From positions 62,001 to 126,000 of the forward strand of contig NZ_JAHHZM010000006.1 in the NCBI RefSeq assembly GCF_018642165.1: a stretch of 64,000 nt of DNA, read 5' to 3'. Every line of letters begins with the position of its first letter. The stretch's first letter is position 1. Below, one piece after another: positions 56,224 to 64,000 of the stretch. The position numbers were made by a program, and so were the translations under genes. Under the pieces are notes generated by a model. It did no database searches. It saw only the letters and a program-made list of their open reading frames with translations, and was not told where the DNA came from. This DNA is from Echinicola shivajiensis. GTDB taxonomy: Bacteria; Bacteroidota; Bacteroidia; Cytophagales; Cyclobacteriaceae.

Positions 56224-57921
56224 ATGAAATTATCTCGAGATATGAAAAAATTGATATTGTCTGGGCTGGCAGGTGGTTTATTGCTTGCGAGTGGATGTAC
56301 AGACCTCAATGAACAAATATTGGATGAGACCTCAGCTTCAGGCTTGTCCCAAAATGAAATTGTAGAAGGTAATGTGGTTGCTGCTTACGCTACATTCAGT
56401 GGCTTATTTAATCACGTTAATTATTTTAACCTACAGGAAATTTCAACAGATGAAGCGATACTGCCATTTAGGGGCGGTACGGACTGGGGGGATAATGGGA
56501 TATTTATTGCTATGCATACCCATAATTTCATAACAACGGACCCTAGGATCAGAAATACTTGGAACCAAATTATGCAGGGGATTTCCCGAAGTGTAACGGC
56601 CATCAACGTAATCCCTACCACTACTGATCCCAATGCTTCGGTTTATGTTGCTGAAATGAGGGCATTGAGGGCTTTCTACTCATTATTGAGTTTAGATTTA
56701 TATGGTTTGGTCTTTGTTAAAGAAGATGTGAATGAAACCTCTGTAATTCTAAGAGGAGAAGAAGCATTCAACTATATTGAATCGGAGTTGTTATTTGCTG
56801 AAGATATAGTTCCAGAGGATATTGGCCCAGGTCGTATGTCCAAAGGGGCTGTACAGGCCATCTTGGCGAGGTTATACCTCAATGCAGCAGTTTATAAGGA
56901 CAGGTATGCGGAGAGTTTTAATTTTGATCCAGCGGATATGTCCAAGGTAATTGAATATTGTGATAAGGTGATTGCCTCAGGGCGTTATTCCCTGTCAGAA
57001 GATTATTTTGCGATGTTTGATGATGAAAACCATAGTAATCCAGAATTGATTTTTGTTTATGATCAAAGGGCTGAACTGAATGGGCATAATCGTATGGCTT
57101 ATTTCTCCCTATCTGGAGATATGTATCCATTACCTGAATTTCCGAATGCCAATGGCACAGATGGTCCTGGAATTACTTCAGATTTCTATGAAACCTGGGA
57201 AAGCGCTTATGCTCCATTGGATCCGGCAGATGCCGACCCGCGTTTCCATAAGAAAAATCTATTTATTCCAGCTGATTCCTGTATAAATGGAGAAGATTTT
57301 GAAATTGACAGAGGGATCTTGAGAGGACAGCAATATGGTTTGATCAGAAATGAAAATGGTTTCCAAAGATGTGAAGACGGGGTAGGCTATCGAATTGGTA
57401 AGCTCTATAGTCGTTCTAGAAACAGACCTGATTTGGCTGTTGATTTTACTAAGTTGATCGACTATACCACAACAGGAAGTTTATATAGTAGTGGTTATAG
57501 GGTAGAGAAATACGAGTTCAGTAAGAAGTCCAATAGTGGAAGGAATTTTGGTGAGGCTGATATTGTCTTGATGAGACTGGCAGATATTTACCTGATGAGA
57601 GCTGAAGCTAAGTTGCGTGGAAATGGAGACTTTGCTGGTGCTTTGGCAGATGTAAATATGGTTAGAACTGCAAGGACTGCCAGATTCACTGCTCCTCCGT
57701 TAGATGAAATCAACCTGGATTTGCTCTACAGGGAAAGAGGCTTTGAATTTTATTGGGAAATGCAAAGAAGAACTGATATGATCAGGTTTGGAAAATTTGA
57801 GGACACTTGGACGGAAAAAACTGATAGTGATCCAAGAAAAAGGATTTTCCCTATCCCACAGACTGCCCTGGATGGTGCATCAAGCATTCCGGGTTACCTA
57901 GAGCAAAACCCTGGCTATTAA
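56224..57921 (+). CDS. SusD-like surface glycan-binding lipoprotein (LacI locus)
   Basis: Lipoprotein partner of the preceding SusC. A TTG at 56218 opens the frame, but the ATG at 56224 or the one at 56242 is more likely; both give the signal LSGLAGGLLLASGC. The mature start (TDLNEQILDETSASGLSQNEIVEGNVVAAYATF) and the helical core (ALRAFYSLLSLDLYGLVFVKED, KGAVQAILARLYLNAAVY) are typical. The C-terminus has LMRLADIYLMRAEAKLRGNGDFAGALADVNMVR and LLYRERGFEFYWEMQRRTDMIRFGKFEDTW, as in SusD. It is nine bases after susC and is followed by a 21-bp perfect bidirectional terminator. Confidence 0.94.
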   Translation: MKLSRDMKKLILSGLAGGLLLASGCTDLNEQILDETSASGLSQNEIVEGNVVAAYATFSGLFNHVNYFNLQEISTDEAILPFRGGTDWGDNGIFIAMHTHNFITTDPRIRNTWNQIMQGISRSVTAINVIPTTTDPNASVYVAEMRALRAFYSLLSLDLYGLVFVKEDVNETSVILRGEEAFNYIESELLFAEDIVPEDIGPGRMSKGAVQAILARLYLNAAVYKDRYAESFNFDPADMSKVIEYCDKVIASGRYSLSEDYFAMFDDENHSNPELIFVYDQRAELNGHNRMAYFSLSGDMYPLPEFPNANGTDGPGITSDFYETWESAYAPLDPADADPRFHKKNLFIPADSCINGEDFEIDRGILRGQQYGLIRNENGFQRCEDGVGYRIGKLYSRSRNRPDLAVDFTKLIDYTTTGSLYSSGYRVEKYEFSKKSNSGRNFGEADIVLMRLADIYLMRAEAKLRGNGDFAGALADVNMVRTARTARFTAPPLDEINLDLLYRERGFEFYWEMQRRTDMIRFGKFEDTWTEKTDSDPRKRIFPIPQTALDGASSIPGYLEQNPGY

Positions 57922-57932
57922 TTGTCTTGAAG

Positions 57933-57980
57933 TATAAATGAAAAAAGGCTACCAATTTCGGTAGCCTTTTTTCATTTATA
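57933..57980. terminator. bidirectional terminator between susD and phosphoesterase
   Basis: Perfect 21-base arms (57933-57953 and 57960-57980) around AATTTC, with A6 and T6 runs. It separates the converging susD and metallophosphoesterase genes. Confidence 0.92.
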
Positions 57981-58061
57981 CAATGAGAATGAGACATTGC
58001 TTTTCTCTTTTTTTTTAGATTTGAACCAAGATTGATAACCTTAATTAGCAGTTATAATTTA

Positions 58062-59987
58062 TTAATTCAAGTTGTAGATTTTATTGGTATTTAGGTCAAT
58101 GGAGAAATGGTCTGAAGCTTCACCCTTTAACATTTGGTCAAATATTTTAGTAAAGGACTTAAAGGAGTTGGTAAAGGTTTCGTTTTCCCTTAGTTCAATT
58201 TGGTTAGCTAGATGTAAAAGTTCTGAGAAGATTTTAATCTGCTGAGTGCCTAAGTCTTGATAAGCGATTTCATCTCCATTTTTAATAAAGTAAAAAGCGG
58301 TGATTAAATCCAAACCAGTCCAATTCTGCAAATTATCATAGTCTATTCCCTTTTTTGTTAATGTATTTATAAGCTCCTTTTTGGAATGGTCGGACATGTC
58401 CTTAGTTTGTAAGAACTTAAACCTTTCTGTTGCTTGATTTAGTGAGGAAAAATAGAAGAGTTCTTTTCCATTCATTTCAAGTAATTGTTGGCTAAAGTCT
58501 TCTGGCCAATCATTAGGGACAAACCTTAACCTGACCAATTCTTTAAGATGATAATTGGTGTATTCTTGATAATTATGGGAATTCAATACTTGACTGTCCC
58601 AGATATCCTTTTCATTATTTGCTTTAAGATAATTGTGTTCACCAAGGTAAAGGGGGAAGAAGGTGGTCATTTCTTGAACTTCGTTCAAACGGTGTGTCTG
58701 TATTTCAATACTGTCTTTTTTCCAGACTTTGAATGTTTTGAAGGCTGGTGGGTAGGCAGCTATGGATGGTACTTGAATATTGAATAAATGGTTGCCTTCT
58801 TCATCTTCAAAAATCCCCGTGTCATTGAGATGCATATGTCCTGCAACATGGATTTTTAAACCGGCCTGTGCATACAATTGCGAAGTGGAATATTTAGGGC
58901 TTCTAGTTAGTTGGAATTTATTTTCTCCAAATAATTTGCTTAACTGCTCATCCGTTCCATCATTGAATTCCACCAAGGGATAGTGGCTGAAGGAAATCAG
59001 TGTTTTACCCTTTTCTTTGGCCAATTGACTGATTTCCTTGATCCATTTTAAGTGATGCGCTTTTTGAATGGCAGTTAAGTTGAAACCAATGCTTGATCCT
59101 TTAAATCCCTCTTCATCATTGCTGGGCTGATATACATTGCCATCAATTGCCAATAGCCAAATTCCGGGAATCGGTTCTACCAAATAGGTTAAGTCTGGTA
59201 ATCTGTGTGAATCATCCACCGGAAAGCTGCGAAATTTGAGTTGGGCATTGCTCAAGCTTTTATTGAAATCATAATGGGCATAATCAAGTGCTTCATAAGG
59301 ATGGGTCCAAAATAGGTCCTTAGGATTGGGATAGAAGCCAAAGTCTCCCAAAATCTCACTTATTTCAGGATAACCCCCATATTGTATTTGTTGATCAATT
59401 GTTATTGGCGAAGCGATATTTTCTTTTCCTACTAGGAAGGAGGAATCACTGATCAGTATTTGCTCCTGACCATTTGGACCAAGAAAATCCCACTTTCCTC
59501 CAGGGCTGGCAAATGGTGTTACGGGGTCATGGTTACCAGTGGTCAGATAAAACCTCATTCCATATTCTTGCTCGTATCTCTTTAGGATTTTCCTAAGTGC
59601 TTTAATATTCATGGGCTGTCCATCATCACTAAAATCACCAGGAAGGACCACTATTTTAATTCCAAGTTCATTGATATTTGCTAATGCCTGGTGGAAGGCA
59701 AAATAGTTTTCATTAAAAAGTCTAGTTGAGTTTAGCTGGGCCTTCATAGTTCGTATAGTGGCGTATTTTCCAGCTTCTTCTAGGTATATTCCTTTAAAGT
59801 CACTATTTGTTAGGTCTGCAAAAACATCTTGTAAATGCACATCAGAAACGAAAGCGATTTTGTCTGAAGAATAAGTTGATTGTGCTTGGGAAATAGGAGT
59901 AGCCAAAAGAGCAACAGCTAGTAATAATGGCCATTTGTAGTTATTCATAAGGCCCGTATTTTGATGGAAATATTTGGTGTTTTTCAT
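58062..59987 (-). CDS. secreted calcineurin-like metallophosphoesterase, large form
   Basis: Exported phosphoesterase of 641 residues. A signal peptide lies within MNNYKWPLLLAVALLATPISQAQ; the ATG at 59948 would give just that, while 59987 adds thirteen residues. Metal motifs in order: FVSDVHLQD, VLPGDFSDDG, LTTGNHDPVTP, LISFSHYPLVEF and HVAGHMHLND. After about residue 430 comes a helical C-terminal domain of unknown fold. The gene is transcribed towards susD and shares a 357-base divergent region with the symporter, where the second LacI operator lies, so it may also be in the regulon. Substrate unknown; a phosphorylated glycan is possible. Confidence 0.85.
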   Translation of the reverse strand: MKNTKYFHQNTGLMNNYKWPLLLAVALLATPISQAQSTYSSDKIAFVSDVHLQDVFADLTNSDFKGIYLEEAGKYATIRTMKAQLNSTRLFNENYFAFHQALANINELGIKIVVLPGDFSDDGQPMNIKALRKILKRYEQEYGMRFYLTTGNHDPVTPFASPGGKWDFLGPNGQEQILISDSSFLVGKENIASPITIDQQIQYGGYPEISEILGDFGFYPNPKDLFWTHPYEALDYAHYDFNKSLSNAQLKFRSFPVDDSHRLPDLTYLVEPIPGIWLLAIDGNVYQPSNDEEGFKGSSIGFNLTAIQKAHHLKWIKEISQLAKEKGKTLISFSHYPLVEFNDGTDEQLSKLFGENKFQLTRSPKYSTSQLYAQAGLKIHVAGHMHLNDTGIFEDEEGNHLFNIQVPSIAAYPPAFKTFKVWKKDSIEIQTHRLNEVQEMTTFFPLYLGEHNYLKANNEKDIWDSQVLNSHNYQEYTNYHLKELVRLRFVPNDWPEDFSQQLLEMNGKELFYFSSLNQATERFKFLQTKDMSDHSKKELINTLTKKGIDYDNLQNWTGLDLITAFYFIKNGDEIAYQDLGTQQIKIFSELLHLANQIELRENETFTNSFKSFTKIFDQMLKGEASDHFSIDLNTNKIYNLN

Positions 59988-60344
59988 TAGAGAGATCTTT
60001 CAATAGGATAATTCATTATACCTATTTAATGTATGATAAACGCTGTAAAACTTAAATTATGCCCAATTTTTTAAGATAGAGCAATATGTTCCAATTTTCA
60101 AAACATGAAGGATAATGTGTTGATTTTGTTTGTGCAAACCTTTGCGTAATGATATATTGGAAAAGACTTTTATTTAAAATTAAATTAATGGAGTATTGGA
60201 GTTAGTTAGTGTTTAAAATTTATCAATGAATTTTAAAACCGACTTATTCAATTAGTCGGTTCTTTCCTTGGAAAGGATATTGAATTTATCATTGCTTGGT
60301 CAATTAAGGGCTGGCAATACACCCAAAATAACCCTGTTTGTATA
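59988..60344. other. 357-bp divergent region, phosphoesterase and symporter
   Basis: Contains the second LacI-type operator. A TTTG (60129-60132) followed 20 bases later by TATATTGG resembles the Bacteroidota promoter layout TTTG ... TAnnTTTG with one mismatch and overlaps the operator. No gene seen. Confidence 0.45.
60131..60148. promoter_or_regulatory. LacI-type operator, copy 2 (before the symporter)
   Basis: Core GCAAACCTTTGC (60134-60145), identical to the copy at 52896-52907. It is 200 bases before the symporter start and in the divergent region with the phosphoesterase. Confidence 0.7.
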
Positions 60345-61925
60345 ATGTTGATCTCAGTTTTATCATTTATTGCCTTTACGCTTTTTGTGGCATTTTATGC
60401 ATGGCGCAAGACCAGAAAAGAAAATTTGGATACGGAAGATGGCTATTTTCTAGGTGGAAGAAGCCTTACAGGTGTAGTCATAGCCGGCTCTATGATTATG
60501 ACCAATATTTCCACTGAGCATTTGGTGGGAATGAATGGATCTTCCTATAAAAATGGCTTTGTCATAATTGCATGGGAAGTGACTTCTGCTCTGGCTCTTA
60601 TTGTTGCTGCCGTTTATTTTGTGCCCAAATATCTAAAAATGGGATTGACCACCATCCCACAGTATTTAGAGTCTCGTTATGATGCAGGAACCCGCTCAAT
60701 GGTGGCATTATTCTTATTGGTCTCTTTTGCTGTGACTTTGTTGCCTATTGTACTTTATACAGGGGCGATTAATTTAGAAAGTTTATTTAATGTTTCTGAG
60801 GTATTGGGAGTAAGTAGGGAAACAGGACTTTGGTATACCGTCTTGGCTGTTGGGGGGATTGGTTCTGTTTATGCGATTTTTGGTGGATTAAAGGCCGTGG
60901 CAGTGTCCGATACCATTAATGGGTATGGATTATTGATTGCTGGTTTACTCGTTCCGGTGATAGCATTATTTATGATAGGAGAGGGAAATCCATTTAGCGG
61001 AATGGGGAAGGTGTTTGAAAATAGCCCAGAGAGGTTCAATGTCATTGGGGCAAAGGATTCTGTATTGCCATTTAGTACTTTATTTACTGGATTGATCATT
61101 AATCAGCTTTATTTCTGGTGTATGAACCAAACTATAATCCAGAGGGCTCTTGGTGCGAAAAACCTGAAGGAAGCACAAAAAGGATTATTGTATACAGGTG
61201 CCCTTAAATTGCTAGTTCCCTTTATTATTGTCTTGCCCGGCGTGATTGGCTATTACTATTTTGGTAATCAGTATTTCGACAGTCAGGACATGGTGTACCC
61301 AGAGTTGGTCAAAAAGGTCTTGCCTGTAGGCTTGACCGGAGTTTTTGCAGCAGTAATCATGGGAGCTGTGTTAAGTACATTCAATAGTGTATTGAATAGC
61401 GCCTCAACTATATTCAGTATAGATATTTATAAGCGGCTTATCAAGCCTTCTGCCAGTCCACATAAATTGGTGCTTGCAGGTAAACTATCCGCTACTTTTT
61501 TAGCAGTAACTTCGATAGTGGCAGCACCTATGGTAGCTAATGCTCCGGAAGGTTTGTTTCAGCTATTACAACAATTGAACGGAATATTCTTCATTCCTAT
61601 TGCTTCGATTATGATTGCAGGCTTCTTTACCAAAAATATTACAGCAGCAGCTGCCAAGGTGGCCTTGGTGACTGGCTTGATATTTTATATTCTAGCAACA
61701 TTTATATTGGAGATAGACATCCATTTTGTGCATGTTTGGGGAATTGAGTTCTTGTTGAATATGGGGATCATGTTTTTGATATCCCATTTCTGGCCAAAAG
61801 AAATCAAAGAAGTTGCTGTTGACAGGGAAGGAGCCAATTTTTATAAATGGAAGTATGCAGGTATCGTTTCCATCAGCTTGGTAATCATCACACTGACCAT
61901 TTATATATGGTTGGGGAATGTGTAA
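60345..61925 (+). CDS. SSS-family sodium:solute (sugar-type) symporter
   Basis: Inner-membrane symporter of 526 residues with about thirteen or fourteen hydrophobic segments. The start (FIAFTLFVAFYAWRKTRKENLDTEDGYFLGGRSLTG) and the NISTEHLVGMNGSSYKNGF block are typical of SGLT-like sugar carriers of the sodium solute symporter family. QTIIQRALGAKNLKEAQKGLL and AVIMGAVLSTFNSVLNSASTIFSIDIYK are the sodium-binding region. A LacI-type operator lies 200 bases upstream. GH92 follows 21 bases downstream, so the two form an operon: the transporter would take up the sugar (mannose or a short oligosaccharide) that GH92 releases (inference). Confidence 0.92.
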   Translation: MLISVLSFIAFTLFVAFYAWRKTRKENLDTEDGYFLGGRSLTGVVIAGSMIMTNISTEHLVGMNGSSYKNGFVIIAWEVTSALALIVAAVYFVPKYLKMGLTTIPQYLESRYDAGTRSMVALFLLVSFAVTLLPIVLYTGAINLESLFNVSEVLGVSRETGLWYTVLAVGGIGSVYAIFGGLKAVAVSDTINGYGLLIAGLLVPVIALFMIGEGNPFSGMGKVFENSPERFNVIGAKDSVLPFSTLFTGLIINQLYFWCMNQTIIQRALGAKNLKEAQKGLLYTGALKLLVPFIIVLPGVIGYYYFGNQYFDSQDMVYPELVKKVLPVGLTGVFAAVIMGAVLSTFNSVLNSASTIFSIDIYKRLIKPSASPHKLVLAGKLSATFLAVTSIVAAPMVANAPEGLFQLLQQLNGIFFIPIASIMIAGFFTKNITAAAAKVALVTGLIFYILATFILEIDIHFVHVWGIEFLLNMGIMFLISHFWPKEIKEVAVDREGANFYKWKYAGIVSISLVIITLTIYIWLGNV

Positions 61926-61946
61926 TTAAAACCATCTATTTATTCA

Positions 61947-64000
61947 ATGAAGCCGATAAATTATTTCAAATACAGCGTTTTAGCTGCTTTTTTGAACATG
62001 GTTCAATTGGGTTTTGCTCAGCAAAAAACAGTAGTTGACTATGTGAATCCATTAATAGGAACAGCTGTGGAAGGTTTTTCTCCTGGTAAAGATGGAGGTG
62101 GAACCATGCCTTGTGTAGGCTTGCCTTTTGCTATGACCAATTTTGTAGCACAAACTAGGGAAAATAAAATCAGTGAGATGCCCTATGTTTATGAAGATGG
62201 GCATATTCAGGGCTTTATGGCTACCCATCAGCCCACAGTATGGATGGGGGATTATGGATATGTTTCTTTGATGCCAGGGGTTGGATCATTGAAATTGTTG
62301 CCGGAAGATCGTCAAATGTCCTTTTCGCATAAGAATGAAAAGCTTGGTCCACATTATTATAGTGTGGAAATGTCTAATGGATCATCAAGTATAAAAGGTG
62401 AAATAGCCGCTGCATCTAGGGCCGGCCTATTCCGCTTCACCTTTCCTGAAGACGATGAAGCGTTTATTGTGGTACAAGCCATTAACATTACTGAAAACAA
62501 AAAGGATTTTCAGGCATATTTGGAAATAGATGAGGTGAAGCAGGAAATTCGGGGATATAACCCTCAGAGAATGTCATCACATCTTGGGCCTGATTTGCCT
62601 AATTTTAAAGGGTATTTTGTAATTACATTTGATAAGCCCTTTAAGCAGTATGGTACCTGGAATTCTTTTAGGAACGAACCCCAGATCAGTCCAATGGGCA
62701 AGGAACAAGAAGGGGCAAGAATGGGTGGATATATCCAATTTGAAACAGAAGATAAAGAAGTTGTTCAAGCTAAAGTAAGTACCTCATTTATATCTTTGGA
62801 ACAGGCACGTCAAAACCAAAATATTGAGGTGCCTGATTGGGATTTTGATGCTTTGGTGAAGAGGACAGAAGAAGTTTGGCAAAAGAGACTGAGCAGGCTG
62901 CAGATAAAAGGGGCTACTGAAGACCAGAAAACTATTTTTTATACCGCACTGTTTCACACGATGTTGTTCCCTAGGGAGTTTTCAGAATACGGAAGATATT
63001 ACAGTGCCTTTGATGATCAGGTTCATGAAGGCGTTTCTTATAATGATTATTCTCTTTGGGATACATTTAGGGCTTTACATCCGCTGATGTATTTTACCAA
63101 TCCTGAAAGAGTAAGTCCCATGGTACAATCCCTACTTCAAATGTACCAAGAGGGAGGTTGGTTGCCGAAATGGCCCAATCCAACTTATACAAATATTATG
63201 GTGGGTACCCATGCTGATGCCTTTATTGCTGATGCTTATATGAAAGGCTTTAGGGATTATGATGTAGCGTTGGCCTATCAGGCAATTAGAAAGGATGCCA
63301 TGCACCCACCTTTCAGAGATACTGAAAGAAATTGGGGAGATAGAAATGAAGGAGAATTATATGAAGCCAGGGGTGGTTTGACCTATTACCATTCTTTAGG
63401 TTATGTTCCTGCAGATAAGACCAGAGAATCAGTTACTAGAACCATTGAATTTGGAATTGATGATTATAGTATTGCACAGATGGCCAAGGAACTTGGGAAG
63501 GAAGATGACTATGCTAGGTTAATGCACTGGAGTAAGAATTACAAAAACTTGTTTAATCCTGAAACAGGCTTTTTTAATGCGAGGCTTTTAGATGGGAACT
63601 GGCATGGAAATACCCAAGAGGGATTTACAGAAGGAGGAAGATGGACCTATTTATTTGGAGCAATGCATGATGTTCCGGGGATGATAGCATTGTTCGGTGG
63701 AGAGGAAAAATTTGCACAGAAACTTAAGGAGAATTTTGAAGGACAACACTATAGGCATGATAATGAGCCAGGACATCATTATGCCTATTTGTTTAATTAT
63801 TGCGGTATGCCTTGGGAAACACAAGCCTTGGTTCGAAAGCATACTTCGGAGGAAAATTATAGAAATCAGCCTATCGGAATAAATGGAAATGATGATTGTG
63901 GCCAAATGTCTGCATGGTATATTTTTAGCTCACTCGGATTCTATCCCGTTTCTCCAACTGCAGAGAAGTTTGCCTTAGGGGCGCCCCAATTTGAAGAAAT
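61947..64000 (+). CDS. GH92 alpha-mannosidase, cut by the window end
   Basis: Partial gene: ATG at 61947 with a signal peptide (MKPINYFKYSVLAAFLNMVQLGFAQ) and 684 codons before the window ends; perhaps 70 or so residues are missing. The sequence begins TVVDYVNPLIGTAVEGFSPGKDGGGTMPCVGLPF, the GH92 opening, with the calcium and substrate block QGFMATHQPTVWMGDYG. The C-terminal catalytic signature GNDDCGQMSAWY (Asp649, Asp650) and GFYPVSP are present. GH92 enzymes are calcium-dependent exo-alpha-mannosidases acting on 1,2-, 1,3-, 1,4- or 1,6-linkages. Secreted; co-transcribed with the symporter under the LacI-type operator. The precise linkage is not readable. Confidence 0.92.
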   Translation, partial: MKPINYFKYSVLAAFLNMVQLGFAQQKTVVDYVNPLIGTAVEGFSPGKDGGGTMPCVGLPFAMTNFVAQTRENKISEMPYVYEDGHIQGFMATHQPTVWMGDYGYVSLMPGVGSLKLLPEDRQMSFSHKNEKLGPHYYSVEMSNGSSSIKGEIAAASRAGLFRFTFPEDDEAFIVVQAINITENKKDFQAYLEIDEVKQEIRGYNPQRMSSHLGPDLPNFKGYFVITFDKPFKQYGTWNSFRNEPQISPMGKEQEGARMGGYIQFETEDKEVVQAKVSTSFISLEQARQNQNIEVPDWDFDALVKRTEEVWQKRLSRLQIKGATEDQKTIFYTALFHTMLFPREFSEYGRYYSAFDDQVHEGVSYNDYSLWDTFRALHPLMYFTNPERVSPMVQSLLQMYQEGGWLPKWPNPTYTNIMVGTHADAFIADAYMKGFRDYDVALAYQAIRKDAMHPPFRDTERNWGDRNEGELYEARGGLTYYHSLGYVPADKTRESVTRTIEFGIDDYSIAQMAKELGKEDDYARLMHWSKNYKNLFNPETGFFNARLLDGNWHGNTQEGFTEGGRWTYLFGAMHDVPGMIALFGGEEKFAQKLKENFEGQHYRHDNEPGHHYAYLFNYCGMPWETQALVRKHTSEENYRNQPIGINGNDDCGQMSAWYIFSSLGFYPVSPTAEKFALGAPQFEE

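Noticed and set aside
1-64000. Insertion sequences, CRISPR arrays, tRNA or rRNA genes
   Set aside because: No transposase frames, regularly spaced repeats, or tRNA-like GGTTC-type loops were seen in the intergenic regions.

Overview
The window looks like chromosomal DNA of a polysaccharide-degrading Bacteroidota bacterium, most likely a marine-type Cytophagales (Cyclobacteriaceae-like). The basis is three SusC/SusD pairs, a hybrid two-component system, a type IX secretion C-terminal tail, a histone-H1-like mini-protein, AT-leaning sequence and mostly weak Shine-Dalgarno sites. The genus is inference. I saw no rRNA, tRNA, CRISPR array, insertion sequence or phage gene.

Region 1 (1-14100) holds a NagX-like membrane acyltransferase, then a leftward operon (ROK kinase, sugar MFS transporter, XylR-like AraC regulator). 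Facing it are rightward genes for a BNR/sialidase-like secreted protein, an unclassified propeller-plus-toroid lipoprotein and a SusCD pair. A 24-bp motif (AAGTTCA-N7-CCAATAGCCT) lies upstream of both the BNR gene and susC and probably links them to the regulator.

Region 2 (14300-21530) has two tandem PqaA-type alpha/beta hydrolases, a purple-acid-phosphatase-like enzyme paired with a glycerophosphodiesterase, and a membrane PAS histidine kinase. Region 3 (21650-27980) is a stress or low-oxygen type cluster: DUF2892, Hsp20, BON-like, UspA, a receiver-Crp fusion regulator, a PNPOx-fold protein, a GreA-like protein, an APH-fold kinase and a PEBP protein.

Region 4 (28100-49300) is a glycosaminoglycan (chondroitin/dermatan sulfate type) utilisation locus: HTCS regulator, a large T9SS-exported PL8 lyase, SusCD, then an operon of GH88 unsaturated uronyl hydrolase, sulfatase, PL8 chondroitinase ABC-like lyase and iduronate-2-sulfatase-like sulfatase. 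The order of action would be lyase outside, SusCD uptake, periplasmic lyase, sulfatases and GH88. A histone-H1-like gene of 59 codons follows on the opposite strand.

Region 5 (50000-64000) has two small lipoproteins, a LacI-family regulator, SusCD, a calcineurin-like phosphoesterase, an SSS sodium:solute symporter and a GH92 alpha-mannosidase cut by the window end. The same 12-bp palindromic operator (GCAAACCTTTGC) stands upstream of susC and of the symporter, which defines a likely LacI regulon for a mannose-containing glycan. The best candidates for undescribed biology are the region 1 locus with its unclassified lipoprotein and the two regulons defined by these shared operators.
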